Shown: positions 1 through 8,913, counted from the stretch's first letter. The stretch is 64,000 nt of DNA from Sellimonas catena (GCF_045063725.1 NZ_CP173695.1), one strand, 5' to 3'. Notes: generated by a model from the letters alone, not told the origin. Translations and numbers: made by a program.

Positions 1-156
1 TTTCCAAAGCTCATTCATATCCCGTTGCGCATATCCCGGTTTCGGCGTCAGTGTCTGTGTCGGAACAGTTGCTGACGCAAGCTGCTTTCCCTTCTCATCA
101 AACAAGGCTGTCTTGGAAAATGTCCCGCCATTATCGATTCCTATCAAATATTTCAT
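1..156 (-). CDS. FGGY-family carbohydrate kinase, N-terminal part (runs off left edge)
   Basis: The first 52 codons of a leftward gene are present; the rest lies outside the window. The N-terminus reads MKYLIGIDNGGTFSKTALFD, the phosphate-binding loop of the FGGY sugar kinases (xylulokinase and L-xylulose kinase group), which phosphorylate pentoses or polyols with ATP in the cytoplasm. The ATG at 154-156 is preceded by a GGAGA ribosome site about 7 bases upstream. The exact sugar cannot be told from this fragment. It belongs to the chromosomal flank rather than to the mobile DNA. Confidence 0.75.
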   Translation of the reverse strand, partial: MKYLIGIDNGGTFSKTALFDEKGKQLASATVPTQTLTPKPGYAQRDMNELWK

Positions 157-211
157 CCGTCTGTCTCCTTCCTTTCTCTGTTCTTTCCCATCGGTTACCA
201 TAGATCAAGAA

Positions 212-244
212 AGCCCAGAATACAGATTTCCGGTATTCTGGGCT
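212..244. terminator. Intrinsic terminator hairpin between lgt and the kinase gene
   Basis: A perfect 12-bp stem (AGCCCAGAATAC / GTATTCTGGGCT) encloses a 9-base loop. Read leftward it is followed by a short T-rich tail, so it most likely ends the lgt transcript. Confidence 0.7.
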
Positions 245-381
245 GTTCTTTATTCTTCTGTCATCTGCGGAACATCCGGACAGTTCGGTCCAAAATGTTT
301 CAGCAATACAAGCGGCTCTACCTTACTGCCGTTTGTAATTGTTACTCCTTTGACTGCTGCCTGTTCCGAAACAAAAAACTA

Positions 382-1143
382 CTATTTCATTACTAATGCT
401 TTTTTCTTTCCTGTAAGCAGCACTACTATCCCGGCTGCAAAAATGAAAATAGAGATAAACTGCGATGTGGAAAGCACTCCAACGCTTCCTCTCTCCAGGT
501 CTCCCCGGAAAAACTCCAGAATAAAGCGTCCTGTACTGTAGAAAATAAGGTAACATCCTGAAACTGTTCTTTCTTTCTTCGCATACCTTGCAATCAGACA
601 AAGCACAATACAATTCAGGAAATCCAGAATACTGGAATAAATCTGCGTCGGTATCAGCGCCACATCATTTGGTGCAAAATCGGATGTGTGGAATGTAATG
701 GAAAGCGGTGAATCCGTCTCTTTTCCATAACAGCACCCCGCAAGCAGACATCCAATCCTTCCAAATCCCTGGGCCAGAGCGATTGCCGGCGCAATCAGAT
801 CAAAATACTGCCAGAATTTTTCTTTTTTGATTCTGCAGACTACATATCCTGCCAGAACTCCTCCAATAATTCCTCCATAGACCACAAAGCCTTCCATTTC
901 ATCTATGATTACACCCGGATCTTTGATAACCCGATCCAGAATTGTCAGATAATATAGTGCTTTTGCTCCAAGCAGCCCAAAAACTACCGAGCTTATAAAA
1001 AGTGTAAATACGATATCCGTATTCATTCGATATTTTCTGGCCCGGAACTCTGTCATCAGATAAGCCGCAATAAATCCAATTCCTATCATCAGTCCATAAC
1101 CGTGCACTGTCAGCCCGCCAATTGTTAACAAGTCATTCTTCAT
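382..1143 (-). CDS. lgt: Prolipoprotein diacylglyceryl transferase Lgt
   Basis: This 253-residue membrane enzyme transfers diacylglycerol from phosphatidylglycerol to the lipobox cysteine of lipoprotein precursors, the first step of lipoprotein maturation. Visible family marks are the early HGYG motif (about residues 14-17), several hydrophobic segments, the YGGIIGG stretch near residue 88 and a GRIGCLLAGCCYG segment near residue 127, which matches the Lgt signature in the cysteine-rich form common in Clostridia. A late GRFILEFFRGD motif is also typical. Length is slightly below the usual 260-290. The ATG follows a GGTGAG site. It lies 27 bp downstream of the sigma-factor gene and may be co-transcribed with it. 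Confidence 0.9.
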   Translation of the reverse strand: MKNDLLTIGGLTVHGYGLMIGIGFIAAYLMTEFRARKYRMNTDIVFTLFISSVVFGLLGAKALYYLTILDRVIKDPGVIIDEMEGFVVYGGIIGGVLAGYVVCRIKKEKFWQYFDLIAPAIALAQGFGRIGCLLAGCCYGKETDSPLSITFHTSDFAPNDVALIPTQIYSSILDFLNCIVLCLIARYAKKERTVSGCYLIFYSTGRFILEFFRGDLERGSVGVLSTSQFISIFIFAAGIVVLLTGKKKALVMK

Positions 1144-1170
1144 TGTTTCTCACCTGGTTACAGTAAATAT

Positions 1171-2139
1171 TTATTCAAAATATTCATTTTGTCCTTTCTC
1201 TCTCATTCTTTGCCTCAGTCTTCTGAGTGCTTTACTTTCTATCTGACGGATTCTCTCTCTTGTCAGATGCATTTTCTGTCCAACTTCCTCCAATGTATAG
1301 ACACGTTCACCATTCATGCCAAAACGCATACGGATAACCTCCTGCTCACGTTCCGGCAGAATCTTCAACAGCTCTTCAATTTCTTCACCTACTATCGTAG
1401 AAATTGCCGCAGTCTCAGGCTGCTGTGCATTGCTGTCTTCGATAAAATTCTCAAGACTGCTGTCCTCTTCTTCTCCTACCGGCGTTTCCAATGAAACCGG
1501 AGTTCTGGCATATGCCAGAATATCTCGTACCTCTTCTTCCGTCTTGTCGCCGAGCTTTGCCGCTATCTCGGCTGGTGTGGCTTCTCTTCCAAGCTCCGTC
1601 ATAAGCTCCTTGGAAGCTCTCCTGACTTTTGTAATATTTTCAGACATATGTACCGGCACACGAATCGTTCTGGACTGATCCGCAATCGCCCGAATCATGG
1701 ACTGTTTGATCCACCAGGAGGCATACGTTGAAAAACGGTAGCCTTTCTGATAATCAAACTTCTCCACCGCTCTCATCAGCCCGATATTTCCTTCCTGAAT
1801 CAAATCCATCAGCTGAAGCCCGTGTCCCACATACTTTTTGGCAATCGAAACCACAAGGCGAAGATTTGCCTCTTCCATCTTTTTCTTCGCCTCAAGATCA
1901 CCCTCGGCAATCTGTCTTGCAAGCTCCTGCTCTTCATCCGGAGTCAATAGCGGGATCCTGTTGATCTCATTCAGATACATTCGGATCGAATCTCCTGCAC
2001 TGTCTCCGTACATTTTAGAGTCCACTGTTTCTGCCTCGGTTTCCTGTGTCTCCTCATCTTCGACATCTTCCAGAAGTCTCGCCTCTTCTTCCTTTATATC
2101 ATCCGGAGATAAGATTCTTTTCTTTTTTTTCTCTTCCAC
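1171..2139 (-). CDS. RpoD/SigA-like RNA polymerase sigma factor, compact form
   Basis: A 322-residue sigma-70 protein. After an acidic N-terminal tail come region 1.2 (SIRMYLNEI, about 51-60), region 2 with the core-binding and -10-recognition helices (YRFSTYASWWIKQSMIRAI), region 3, and region 4 with the -35-binding helix-turn-helix (LTRERIRQIESKALRRLR). It lacks the long region 1.1 of a full housekeeping RpoD, so it is shorter than the usual 360-390. It could be the primary sigma factor in a compact form or a second RpoD-like factor; the sequence cannot decide. The start is a GTG at 2137-2139 after an AGGGGAAT site. Confidence 0.87.
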   Translation of the reverse strand: MEEKKKKRILSPDDIKEEEARLLEDVEDEETQETEAETVDSKMYGDSAGDSIRMYLNEINRIPLLTPDEEQELARQIAEGDLEAKKKMEEANLRLVVSIAKKYVGHGLQLMDLIQEGNIGLMRAVEKFDYQKGYRFSTYASWWIKQSMIRAIADQSRTIRVPVHMSENITKVRRASKELMTELGREATPAEIAAKLGDKTEEEVRDILAYARTPVSLETPVGEEEDSSLENFIEDSNAQQPETAAISTIVGEEIEELLKILPEREQEVIRMRFGMNGERVYTLEEVGQKMHLTRERIRQIESKALRRLRQRMREKGQNEYFE

Positions 2140-2257
2140 AATTCCCCTGCCCTTTCTTCTGCCTGACCCCTGCTATGTTGATTAAATCTATATTTTCTCC
2201 TTCAGAGGGTGTGTGCATGAACTCTTACTGCGCTTCTTTGCAAAGACAATCAGCACA

Positions 2258-2285
2258 ACAGCCGGCTGTTGTTTCAGCCGGCTGT
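2258..2285. terminator. Palindromic hairpin, probable bidirectional terminator
   Basis: An 11-bp stem (ACAGCCGGCTG / CAGCCGGCTGT) with a 6-base loop. The rightward tail is moderately T-rich. It lies between the start of the sigma gene and the end of the next leftward small gene. Confidence 0.55.
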
Positions 2286-2386
2286 CTGTTCTTAGCTTTT
2301 GTGGCTATCCTGTCAAAACCAGCATTGTCTTACACTTTATTGTATCATGACTTGCTGATTTCATACAAGAATCTTATTCATTTTTC

Positions 2387-2611
2387 TTATTTTACCAAAG
2401 CCATCCTTCCATTTACCGGAAGGTTTGGCAGATGTTCAAAATAGAACTGTTTTTCTCTGTCTGAATATTTCAGCTCAACCGGAATCCAGCCTCTTGCAAC
2501 ATTAATATATAGATACTGTCCCGGTTTGATAATGCTTCTTCCCTCACCGTTCAGAGCTGATAATATACAGACATTTCCATCTTTTCCTGTTTTTAAAAAA
2601 CCAACTAACAA
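2387..2611 (-). CDS. Small soluble protein, unknown function
   Basis: A 74-residue ORF with beta-rich composition (GQYLYINVARGWIPVELKY, then FEHLPNLPVNGRMALVK). The pattern recalls short DUF5348-type proteins that are common in Lachnospiraceae, but the match is from memory and weak. The start appears to be TTG at 2609-2611, eight bases after a strong AAGGAGG site, which supports it being a real gene. The hairpin at 2258-2285 lies downstream. No function can be given. Confidence 0.5.
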   Translation of the reverse strand: MLVGFLKTGKDGNVCILSALNGEGRSIIKPGQYLYINVARGWIPVELKYSDREKQFYFEHLPNLPVNGRMALVK

Positions 2612-2738
2612 AAAAATACCTCCTTATCAATACTCTGCCATCTACATATTTATGATCTACTTTGTACAATACGAAGTATAGCAAATGATTATGACCTTTT
2701 TATGGATAAAATTTAAAACATTTCTAAGATTTTCCTTA

Positions 2739-2767
2739 ATACTATACAAAAAATTTTTTTATAGTAT
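2739..2767. repeat. AT-rich perfect palindrome upstream of lipoprotein gene
   Basis: ATACTATA and TATAGTAT flank a run of A followed by a run of T, giving a nearly perfect 29-bp palindrome about 60 bp upstream of the lipoprotein start. It could be an operator or a weak terminator; only the symmetry is seen. Confidence 0.5.
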
Positions 2768-2829
2768 ACTAAAATTAAATAACAATGATTGATTTTCCGC
2801 TTTTATAATACAGAACAGGAGGGAAATCT

Positions 2830-3378
2830 ATGAAAAGAAGGACAAAGCATGGGATTATATCAGCTCTGGTTTTAATACTGCTTTTCTCCCCGTCAGGATG
2901 TTCTTCCAGGAAACTTGAATACCATGGAAATCTGGGCTATGATCTGAGCAACATTGATTATGAGGAGGTTGTATTCAATATCTACCATTCCAATACGGAG
3001 CAGCACACCTGGGAGAAGCTCACCGAATTCTTATGTTCTCCTGAGAAGGGGCACTATGCAGATATCCGGTTGGAGGGCAGCGAAAACAGGATCACCGCAA
3101 TTGTCGAAGATAATTATGTCGCAGAAGAAAATGATACTGAAACTTTCTATACAGAAGACATCAACAGTTATGAATTTGCAATTAATGGATTTCAGGGCAC
3201 TTTAAACGGCTTTCAGACATTTGAAATCGAAGATACCGCTGAAGAGCAATACTACCGCCTCTATCCTGTCACCAATGACAGCGGTATATCGTATTCACGC
3301 GATCTGAGTCTGAATACTCCTTACGATGAAGAGGAAGTAAATCTGGATAATATTCTGATTACCATGACAATCGAATAA
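2830..3378 (+). CDS. Putative lipoprotein, unknown function
   Basis: A 182-residue protein with a basic N-terminus, a hydrophobic stretch (about residues 10-20) and a lipobox-like SPSGC ending at Cys24, so it is probably exported and lipid-anchored. The proline at -3 makes the lipobox atypical. The mature part is acidic and shows no motif I recognise. The ATG follows an AGGAGGGAAA site. It is a single-gene unit in the chromosomal flank. Confidence 0.6.
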   Translation: MKRRTKHGIISALVLILLFSPSGCSSRKLEYHGNLGYDLSNIDYEEVVFNIYHSNTEQHTWEKLTEFLCSPEKGHYADIRLEGSENRITAIVEDNYVAEENDTETFYTEDINSYEFAINGFQGTLNGFQTFEIEDTAEEQYYRLYPVTNDSGISYSRDLSLNTPYDEEEVNLDNILITMTIE

Positions 3379-3431
3379 GAATATCTGCAGCGTTCAAATA
3401 CTCGTTATATAAACTGGATTTTTTCTGTTGA

Positions 3432-3608
3432 CTATTTACTCTCTCTTTTCAGAAAGAAAACAGTAATTACTCCGGTCAATAACAGGAAGGTTTCCTTAGC
3501 ATATTTTTTCCCTTTTCTTATACTAAAAAGTGCCCGTATCAATGAAATTAATATGACCAGTATAAGATAAAAAATCAATACTACTAATATACTCAAAAAT
3601 ACTTCCAT
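3432..3608 (-). CDS. Small membrane protein
   Basis: About 58 residues starting at the ATG at 3606-3608, which has a GGGAG ribosome site. A long N-terminal hydrophobic helix (LSILVVLIFYLILVILISLI) is followed by a basic stretch (RKGKKYAK) and a second hydrophobic segment, which suggests two membrane passes. No family is recognised. The 3' end lies close to the IS4 element. Confidence 0.4.
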   Translation of the reverse strand: MEVFLSILVVLIFYLILVILISLIRALFSIRKGKKYAKETFLLLTGVITVFFLKRESK

Positions 3609-3658
3609 GAATTTTTCTCCCTGCTTTGCGTTTCTTTTCAACTATCTAAAATTCACTT

Positions 3659-5246
3659 ACTAAGACTTCCCATACCTGAAATGGGCTTCGCTCCTTGAAA
3701 ATTCAATATTTCAGATGACAAAATAGTGATTTATGCCCCTATAGACTCTGGATGGAGTGCGTTACGCAGATATTTCGGTAGTCTTGCTTCAAAATCAGCA
3801 GTAAAAGCTGTCAATTGCTCATCGCTGAGTTTTAAGATTTCCTGAAGGCTTGCCATCAAGGCATCCATTAGGATGCCAAGTGATCTATGGAAAGTAATGT
3901 CCGCCATTTCATCAACTAGGAAAAAGAACAATTCGCCAAGCGTCCTCTGATCTTCATTTTGGCGCTGTTCCATTGCGAGTAACATGTATCTGGTAAACAC
4001 GATAGCTACGTGAGCTGTCAGTGCATCATAGGATAAGCTGCGGCATTCTCCAATCAGGTTCAGCATAGATTTGCAGGTCTTGAAGAAAACCTCAATCTGC
4101 CAGCGCTTTCCATAAACACGGATAATCTCTTCTTCGGAAAGGGTCGTATCTGTACAGATAAAAGCAAGCCAGTCCTTGCGATTTGCTTTATTCCTTACGC
4201 AAACGATTTTCGCCGGAATAGGATTCTCTTTTCCTACCATGACGTCAACAGAAAGCAGATACTTTGATCTGCCACGGCGTTTTTTGTTCCTGGAATAGAT
4301 CTCTTTGATATTCAGCTGTTCACCACAGTATGAATACTTGATGCGGCTGCTTTTCTTGAGCATAGCAATCACATCCATCCCCTTTGAATGGATGGCTGTG
4401 ATCTGTGCCGGGTTGGAAAACCAGGAATCAAAAAGGACATAATCAGCCTTTAGTCCTGCACTGAGAGCAGTATCCAACAAGGCCATCATTGCTTCAGGTG
4501 CTTTTGTCTGGGCAAGCTTGCGCCTTTTTCCTGCAATGGTTCTGTTATCAAAGTTCTTTACCGGACCGATAATATTTGCTTCTTTTGCAGATGCTAACAG
4601 ACAGCTGTTTACCGGGATCAGTGTATTTCCGTCACTCCAGCTTAATGTAAGCATCCGAAACCCTTTTTTGAAATGCATATCGGTGTGGTCGAATACTTTT
4701 GATCCCAGTTCTGTTTTCTTGCAGCTGGTTCGACTAAAAAGGCTGTCATCAACAATGAACACATTTTTCCTGCTATCGTCCGTTAGATCTTTGAGATCAT
4801 TATTGACGATATCAGCAGCCAGAAGAGAAGTAAAACGGAGCCAGTTTGTTTTTGCCGAATTTAGGAACCGATAAAAAGTGTTCTTTGAAAAATCTTCCTT
4901 AAAAGAGCCAGTTCGTTGCTGCATATACATGCTTCTTCCGACAAAAATGTTGCTGAGCTTGTAGCGGAGCAGAGAAACAGGTGAAACACCTTTTTCTTTC
5001 ATCCCATTGCATTTGGCGAGAAGCTTGCCGACATGATGCCTGGAAAAAAATCTCTGAACACAATCAATTAACTCGTTCTCATCGCAATAGTTTTGTGGTA
5101 TACTGGACATGGCATAAATCTCCTTTGTATAGATGGTTTTTCGTCAATTCCATTATACCAAACGGGACAGGTTTATGCCTTTTTTATTGGCTGAAATATT
5201 GAATTTTCAAGGTTCAACACACCGTATTGGTGTGGGAAGTTTTAGT
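3659..5246 (-). mobile_element. IS4-family insertion sequence with 5-bp target duplication
   Basis: The element is bounded by imperfect 18-bp inverted repeats (ACTAAGACTTCCCATACC on the left; the right end reads ACTAAAACTTCCCACACC on the other strand). CACTT flanks both sides (3654-3658 and 5247-5251) as a target duplication. Inside, a perfect 22-bp inverted repeat lies at 3693-3714 and 5191-5212. It encodes one intact transposase. Confidence 0.85.
3731..5110 (-). CDS. IS4-family DDE transposase
   Basis: A 459-residue transposase. It shows the RNase H-like acidic residues (FIVDDSLFSR, then VLFDSWFS) and, in the C-terminal third, the YREK signature of the IS4 family (Y-2-R-3-E-6-K in VYGKRWQIEVFFKTCK). 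The reading frame is intact and the element termini are conserved, so it may be active. It catalyses cut-and-paste movement of the surrounding element. Confidence 0.92.
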   Translation of the reverse strand: MSSIPQNYCDENELIDCVQRFFSRHHVGKLLAKCNGMKEKGVSPVSLLRYKLSNIFVGRSMYMQQRTGSFKEDFSKNTFYRFLNSAKTNWLRFTSLLAADIVNNDLKDLTDDSRKNVFIVDDSLFSRTSCKKTELGSKVFDHTDMHFKKGFRMLTLSWSDGNTLIPVNSCLLASAKEANIIGPVKNFDNRTIAGKRRKLAQTKAPEAMMALLDTALSAGLKADYVLFDSWFSNPAQITAIHSKGMDVIAMLKKSSRIKYSYCGEQLNIKEIYSRNKKRRGRSKYLLSVDVMVGKENPIPAKIVCVRNKANRKDWLAFICTDTTLSEEEIIRVYGKRWQIEVFFKTCKSMLNLIGECRSLSYDALTAHVAIVFTRYMLLAMEQRQNEDQRTLGELFFFLVDEMADITFHRSLGILMDALMASLQEILKLSDEQLTAFTADFEARLPKYLRNALHPESIGA

Positions 5247-5285
5247 CACTTATTTTTTTCATAATGAACTCTACCTCCATAAAGT

Positions 5286-5507
5286 TCAGTCCAAAGGAGA
5301 TACTTCCATTTTCTGTATATCATCTATCTTAACTATTGCTACATTCGGACTATTTATAAGACTTATTAATATCGCCTCGTCTTCATAAAAATCATCATTG
5401 TACAGACCTTCAAGAGTGGTTCCGTCTATAAGCGTCACTACCACAAAATGCTCATATAATTGTATGTATCTATTGTGGAATTGCTCAGCTTTAAAATATT
5501 TATCCAT
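5286..5507 (-). CDS. Small hypothetical protein
   Basis: The likely start is the ATG at 5505-5507, which has an AAAGG site eight bases upstream; a longer GTG-initiated reading exists but lacks a ribosome site. The 73 residues (MDKYFKAEQF...) contain a beta-rich stretch (FVVVTLIDGTTLEGLYNDDF, later VAIVKIDDIQKMEV) that resembles a small SH3- or LSm-like barrel. No family is recognised. It lies just downstream of the GNAT gene in the same direction. Confidence 0.45.
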   Translation of the reverse strand: MDKYFKAEQFHNRYIQLYEHFVVVTLIDGTTLEGLYNDDFYEDEAILISLINSPNVAIVKIDDIQKMEVSPLD

Positions 5508-5588
5508 CACAACTACCTTTCCATATTTAGAACTCCACAACTTTGGATTTTTCACTATGTTCAACGCCACGATAAATGGGAAGGTGTC

Positions 5589-6070
5589 TTAGAGTTTTAA
5601 TACGGCAATCTGTTCTTCTCCGTCTTTTTCTCCGGTCTCTATAAATCCAAAAGAAGCATACAATGATTTGGCAACCGCGTTTTTGGGCTCATATGACAGC
5701 CAACAGAAATCAGCTTTACCACAGGGAAATGTTCTGATAAATCTTAAAGCAAGTTCTACCGCCTGCTTCCCATATCCTCTATTTTGATATTTCTTATCTA
5801 TCATTAATCTCCAGAGGTTATAGTTCCCGTCTGCTATGGCAGGTGCATCCTTCCAATAGTCATCTTTGTCATAACCAATCATCACAAAGCCGACTGGATT
5901 ATTACCTTCAAAAATTCCAAATGGAAAAGCATATCCGTTGGATGTAATAGCGATATATGCTTCAATAATACTAATATCATTGCTGGCAACATAATTTTTC
6001 TGACTATCTGAGACATTTAACTTTAAAATATCCCAGACATTTTCGCCATTTATTTTTCTAGATGAATCAT
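5589..6070 (-). pseudogene. GNAT acetyltransferase, frameshifted near the N-terminus
   Basis: The C-terminal 100 residues show the acetyl-CoA-binding fold of GNAT enzymes (LMIDKKYQNRGYGKQAVELAL) followed by SLYASFGF. The expected start is the ATG at 6068-6070, preceded by GGAGG. After six codons (M-I-H-L-E-K) the frame is lost at an A5 run (6053-6057). One extra A restores a continuous protein (I-N-G-E-N-V-W-D-I-L) into the GNAT domain. This is either a real one-base deletion or a homopolymer error. The substrate is unknown. Confidence 0.7.
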
Positions 6071-6090
6071 TCTATTCCTCCACATACAAA

Positions 6091-6291
6091 TTAAAAATTA
6101 TTCAAAAAATGGTTCCATCGGATGTAAATAAACAAACTGAGAAAAAGGTAATATGACGCTGTAATTCCTAAGCCGTCGTTATAAATTTCAATCAAAGAAT
6201 GTTCGCTTATCAAACCAGTTACAATAATTAATATCAAAAAACATACAGGAATAATTAGTAAACAAAGTAAAAATTTATGTTTTTTGTCCAT
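6091..6291 (-). CDS. Small two-TM membrane protein
   Basis: About 66 residues from the ATG at 6289-6291 after an AGGGG site. Two hydrophobic segments (LLCLLIIPVCFLILIIVTGL and a C-terminal YYLFLSLFIYI) suggest a small integral membrane protein. No family is recognised. It is the last gene before the tRNA-Leu scar. Confidence 0.4.
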   Translation of the reverse strand: MDKKHKFLLCLLIIPVCFLILIIVTGLISEHSLIEIYNDGLGITASYYLFLSLFIYIRWNHFLNNF

Positions 6292-6411
6292 TTTGATACC
6301 CCTAAACACTCACTTTATCCACTATACTTATAGTATAATTTAATTTTTCAGATTATACAATAAAGAAGGTGTTAAGACTCCCTCATCTCTGAAGTGTTCA
6401 AGCTTTTGAAG

Positions 6412-6450
6412 CAAAAAAATAAGAGAAACGCTATAAAATCAACGTTTCTC
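6412..6450 (-). terminator. Terminator downstream of the tRNA-Leu remnant
   Basis: GAGAAACG and CGTTTCTC form an 8-bp stem. Read leftward it is followed by TTATTTTTTT. It is the original terminator of the tRNA-Leu gene. Confidence 0.75.
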
Positions 6451-6464
6451 TCACTTTTACCTCC

Positions 6465-6523
6465 TGCCACAGACCGGAATCGAACCGGTACGGGAGGATA
6501 AGTCCCGCAGGATTTTAAGTCCA
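6465..6523 (-). other. tRNA-Leu(UAA) 3' half: attachment-site scar at the left edge of the large element
   Basis: Read on the minus strand, the segment contains the anticodon loop CTTAAAA, the 3' side of the anticodon stem, a long variable arm, the T-arm GGTTCGATTCC and the acceptor 3' strand CTGTGGCA. The 5' half is missing: upstream of the anticodon loop the sequence becomes CATATGG, which no longer pairs. A 3' tRNA half ending in the anticodon stem is what remains of a tRNA gene after tyrosine-recombinase integration. The chromosome lies on the left and the element on the right. Confidence 0.75.
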
Positions 6524-6821
6524 TATGTGCCAGTCGATTTTCCCAGAACGTCTTGGTACTGAATGGAACTTAGAGTCCCGAAAAAATGGGGATTTTTACC
6601 GGCTCGAAACAGCCTGAATAATAAGTTTCTTGCAAATTCAGTATAAATCAAGAATTTGAGTTTGACAAGACTTTTTAGGCACAAAAGGGATGATGGAGGG
6701 ATGATGGCAGGATGTCCTCACATCCAGAAAATATAGAGAAAAGGTGACATTCAACCGAACTATTGGCTAGAGGCAGCATCATCATGCTGTCTCTATTTTA
6801 TTTCAGAAAGAGAGGCTTATT

Positions 6822-8165
6822 ATGGAATACCAATTAGAACTTAAACAAATCGTAGATTTTCCACGCTGCCGGATCTACCGCAACTTCATACAGACCTTAT
6901 TAAATGACAGGAGCATCCGAACCACCGGAGGCTCTTTTCTTTTCTGGTATCTGGTTCTCTGCTCCTACGCCAATTACAGCACTTCCATCCGGCGCATGGA
7001 GCAGCTAACTTATACGCTCTCACCGGGCGAATGGATCTGCAGCATTTCAGAACTGCAGGATTGGTTTCGCTGCCGGTTTCAGCATCAGGCCATTTCCATC
7101 CTGAAGCATCTCCAGGAGGAAAGCTGCATTACCTATTCCCTGCTGGAGAAAAACCGCCTGGTCAAATTCCGGATCACTGACTGGCAGGATGATAATACTG
7201 CCCTGAAATACAATTATCCCTGTAAAAAGGATACCGGCTTTTTCTTTTTTTCAATTGGAAAAGCCCATAAATTGATCCAGGCAGGCAAATGCTCGGAAAT
7301 GGACATTCTGCTTGATCTGTGGATCCATGCTGTATACAATGACCCGTCTGTCCTCTGCTCTGACACCGGGCCTGTCGTCTACTATCGGAATAATACCGGA
7401 TCCCCCCTGACCAGCTTCCAGACGCTGGGAGAACGGTGGGGACATTCCAAACCTACTGTCTCCAGACTATTAAAAAAGCTGGAGAAGATGAACCTGATCA
7501 CCCTGGTATCCTTCCGTGGAAATCACGGGAGCATTATTTACCTGAACAATTACCTTTCCATTATGTTTAACATCAGCGACGTACTGATTGACAAGGAGGA
7601 GATCGCCATGAAAATGAAACTGCCAATTTACATTTCAAAAGAGACACCTGCAGAGGAAACCGCAGAACCAGAGACTGTGTGCGTACCAGAAACGGTGACG
7701 GATGCGCAGATCACTGTTTCAAATCCAATTCCCTGCGTTCCAATTTCGCACATCCGCTACATGGTCAAAAAAGTTGCAAAACTCCTGGATACACAAGGGA
7801 TTTCCTGCTGTCACTGCCCCCGGACCAGGTATATATTATCTCCTTTATCAGACTGCAAGGATAGTATACCTGTAATTGGTCTAAATATTATCTGCCCCTT
7901 TGGAGCCGCAAACTACCGGTTTGAGCTGACCATAGAACCCAGGCCGGAGTCTGCAAAGCTGGAGCCAGAGAAGAAGGGTGGACAGCAGAGCCGAACCGTA
8001 CTGGCGAATCCTGCCCTTCCGAAAGAGGGCAGGATAGGACAGCGAGCTAAGAGGATGCACAGAATGGAACCGCCGGAAATCTTACTGCCGGATCTTCCCC
8101 CGCAAATACCGGATAATGCGGAAGCCGGAAGCCAGGAAGGAGGGGATCTGTATGCCGAAGCGTAA
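6822..8165 (+). CDS. Winged-helix protein of the element, possible replication initiator
   Basis: This 447-residue protein is the first gene of the element. The N-terminal half has helical segments with an aromatic-rich core, and a winged-helix motif (FQTLGERWGHSKPTVSRLLKKLEKMNLI) lies near residues 198-225, so it binds DNA. A proline- and glutamate-rich tail follows. Its position next to the attachment site and its paired DNA-binding halves suggest a replication or excision control protein; I do not recognise a named family. The ATG follows an AGAGG site. It overlaps the next gene by 14 bp. Confidence 0.55.
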   Translation: MEYQLELKQIVDFPRCRIYRNFIQTLLNDRSIRTTGGSFLFWYLVLCSYANYSTSIRRMEQLTYTLSPGEWICSISELQDWFRCRFQHQAISILKHLQEESCITYSLLEKNRLVKFRITDWQDDNTALKYNYPCKKDTGFFFFSIGKAHKLIQAGKCSEMDILLDLWIHAVYNDPSVLCSDTGPVVYYRNNTGSPLTSFQTLGERWGHSKPTVSRLLKKLEKMNLITLVSFRGNHGSIIYLNNYLSIMFNISDVLIDKEEIAMKMKLPIYISKETPAEETAEPETVCVPETVTDAQITVSNPIPCVPISHIRYMVKKVAKLLDTQGISCCHCPRTRYILSPLSDCKDSIPVIGLNIICPFGAANYRFELTIEPRPESAKLEPEKKGGQQSRTVLANPALPKEGRIGQRAKRMHRMEPPEILLPDLPPQIPDNAEAGSQEGGDLYAEA

Positions 8166-8682
8166 AGGACAGGACTTTTCAACACCGGAAGAAAATCCCC
8201 GGTTTCATGATACGTACCAGTTCCTTCGCCGTTACCGGGATGCCACATACAGCCTGAAAGTGGTCGTTCACCAGATGGAGAACCAATTCAAGGTGCAGTA
8301 CGGTTCCAGCATTGATGAGTTCCTGGATTCCATTTATGCAGCTGGGGCAGACCTGGCAGGAAGTGATATTGCGGAACGTGCCAAAAGCATTGAGCGGAGC
8401 AACCGGATGCTGAAACTGCTGGAGTCCTCCGTGGATCTTCTGCGCAATAACCACAAGTACGGAGAGCAGTATTACTGGATCCTCTACTATGCCTTCCTCT
8501 CCCCTCAACAGCTGAAGAATACCGATGAAGTCCTGGAAAAGCTGGAGCAGCACATTCCCAATATCTCCTACCGTACATATTACCGGAAACGCCACCAGGC
8601 GATTGAAGCCTTGAGCAGCATTCTCTGGGGATATACAGCGAAAGAAACCATAGACACCCTGAACAAATTTTTTCCAGAATAA
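8152..8682 (+). CDS. Hypothetical element protein with sigma/ArpU-like helical C-terminus
   Basis: The ATG at 8152 has a GGAGGGG site, so the 176-residue form starting MPKRKGQDFS is preferred over a longer upstream reading. It is highly helical. The C-terminal part (NISYRTYYRKRHQAIEALSSILWGYT) resembles the region-4-like helix-turn-helix of phage ArpU-type regulators and sigma factors. It is translationally coupled to the gene before it, and a strong bidirectional terminator follows. Its role is probably transcriptional control of the element. Confidence 0.5.
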   Translation: MPKRKGQDFSTPEENPRFHDTYQFLRRYRDATYSLKVVVHQMENQFKVQYGSSIDEFLDSIYAAGADLAGSDIAERAKSIERSNRMLKLLESSVDLLRNNHKYGEQYYWILYYAFLSPQQLKNTDEVLEKLEQHIPNISYRTYYRKRHQAIEALSSILWGYTAKETIDTLNKFFPE

Positions 8683-8683
8683 T

Positions 8684-8724
8684 AGCAGAGGTGGGATCTA
8701 ATTTCTTTTAATCCCACCTCTGCT
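8684..8724. terminator. Bidirectional terminator
   Basis: A perfect 14-bp stem (AGCAGAGGTGGGAT / ATCCCACCTCTGCT) lies between the convergent genes ending at 8682 and 8728. Confidence 0.8.
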
Positions 8725-8727
8725 CAA

Positions 8728-8913
8728 CTATTTTGTAATGTCAAAAGGAGTATTGATTACTTCGCTTTCAAAAATACTACATGATACATTAGCATTTTCC
8801 TTTTCCACCAACTCTTTTCCTTGTTGAGCAAGATCACGTGTCATGAATATTCCTATGACACTCCAATAATCTTTATCCCAATGATAAGCCTCCAATCTGA
8901 AAATTTTATTCAT
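8728..8913 (-). CDS. Small hypothetical protein
   Basis: A 61-residue protein starting at the ATG at 8911-8913 with GGAGG eight bases upstream. The sequence (FRLEAYHWDKDYWSVIGIFMTRDLAQQGKELV) has an alpha-beta pattern seen in small DUF7336-like element proteins; the match is uncertain. AT content is high, like the DNA beyond it. It marks the start of an AT-rich cargo pocket. Confidence 0.45.
   Translation of the reverse strand: MNKIFRLEAYHWDKDYWSVIGIFMTRDLAQQGKELVEKENANVSCSIFESEVINTPFDITK

Noticed and set aside
6457..6684. 75-residue ORF on the minus strand
   Set aside because: It reads through the tRNA-Leu remnant and attachment region and has no ribosome site.
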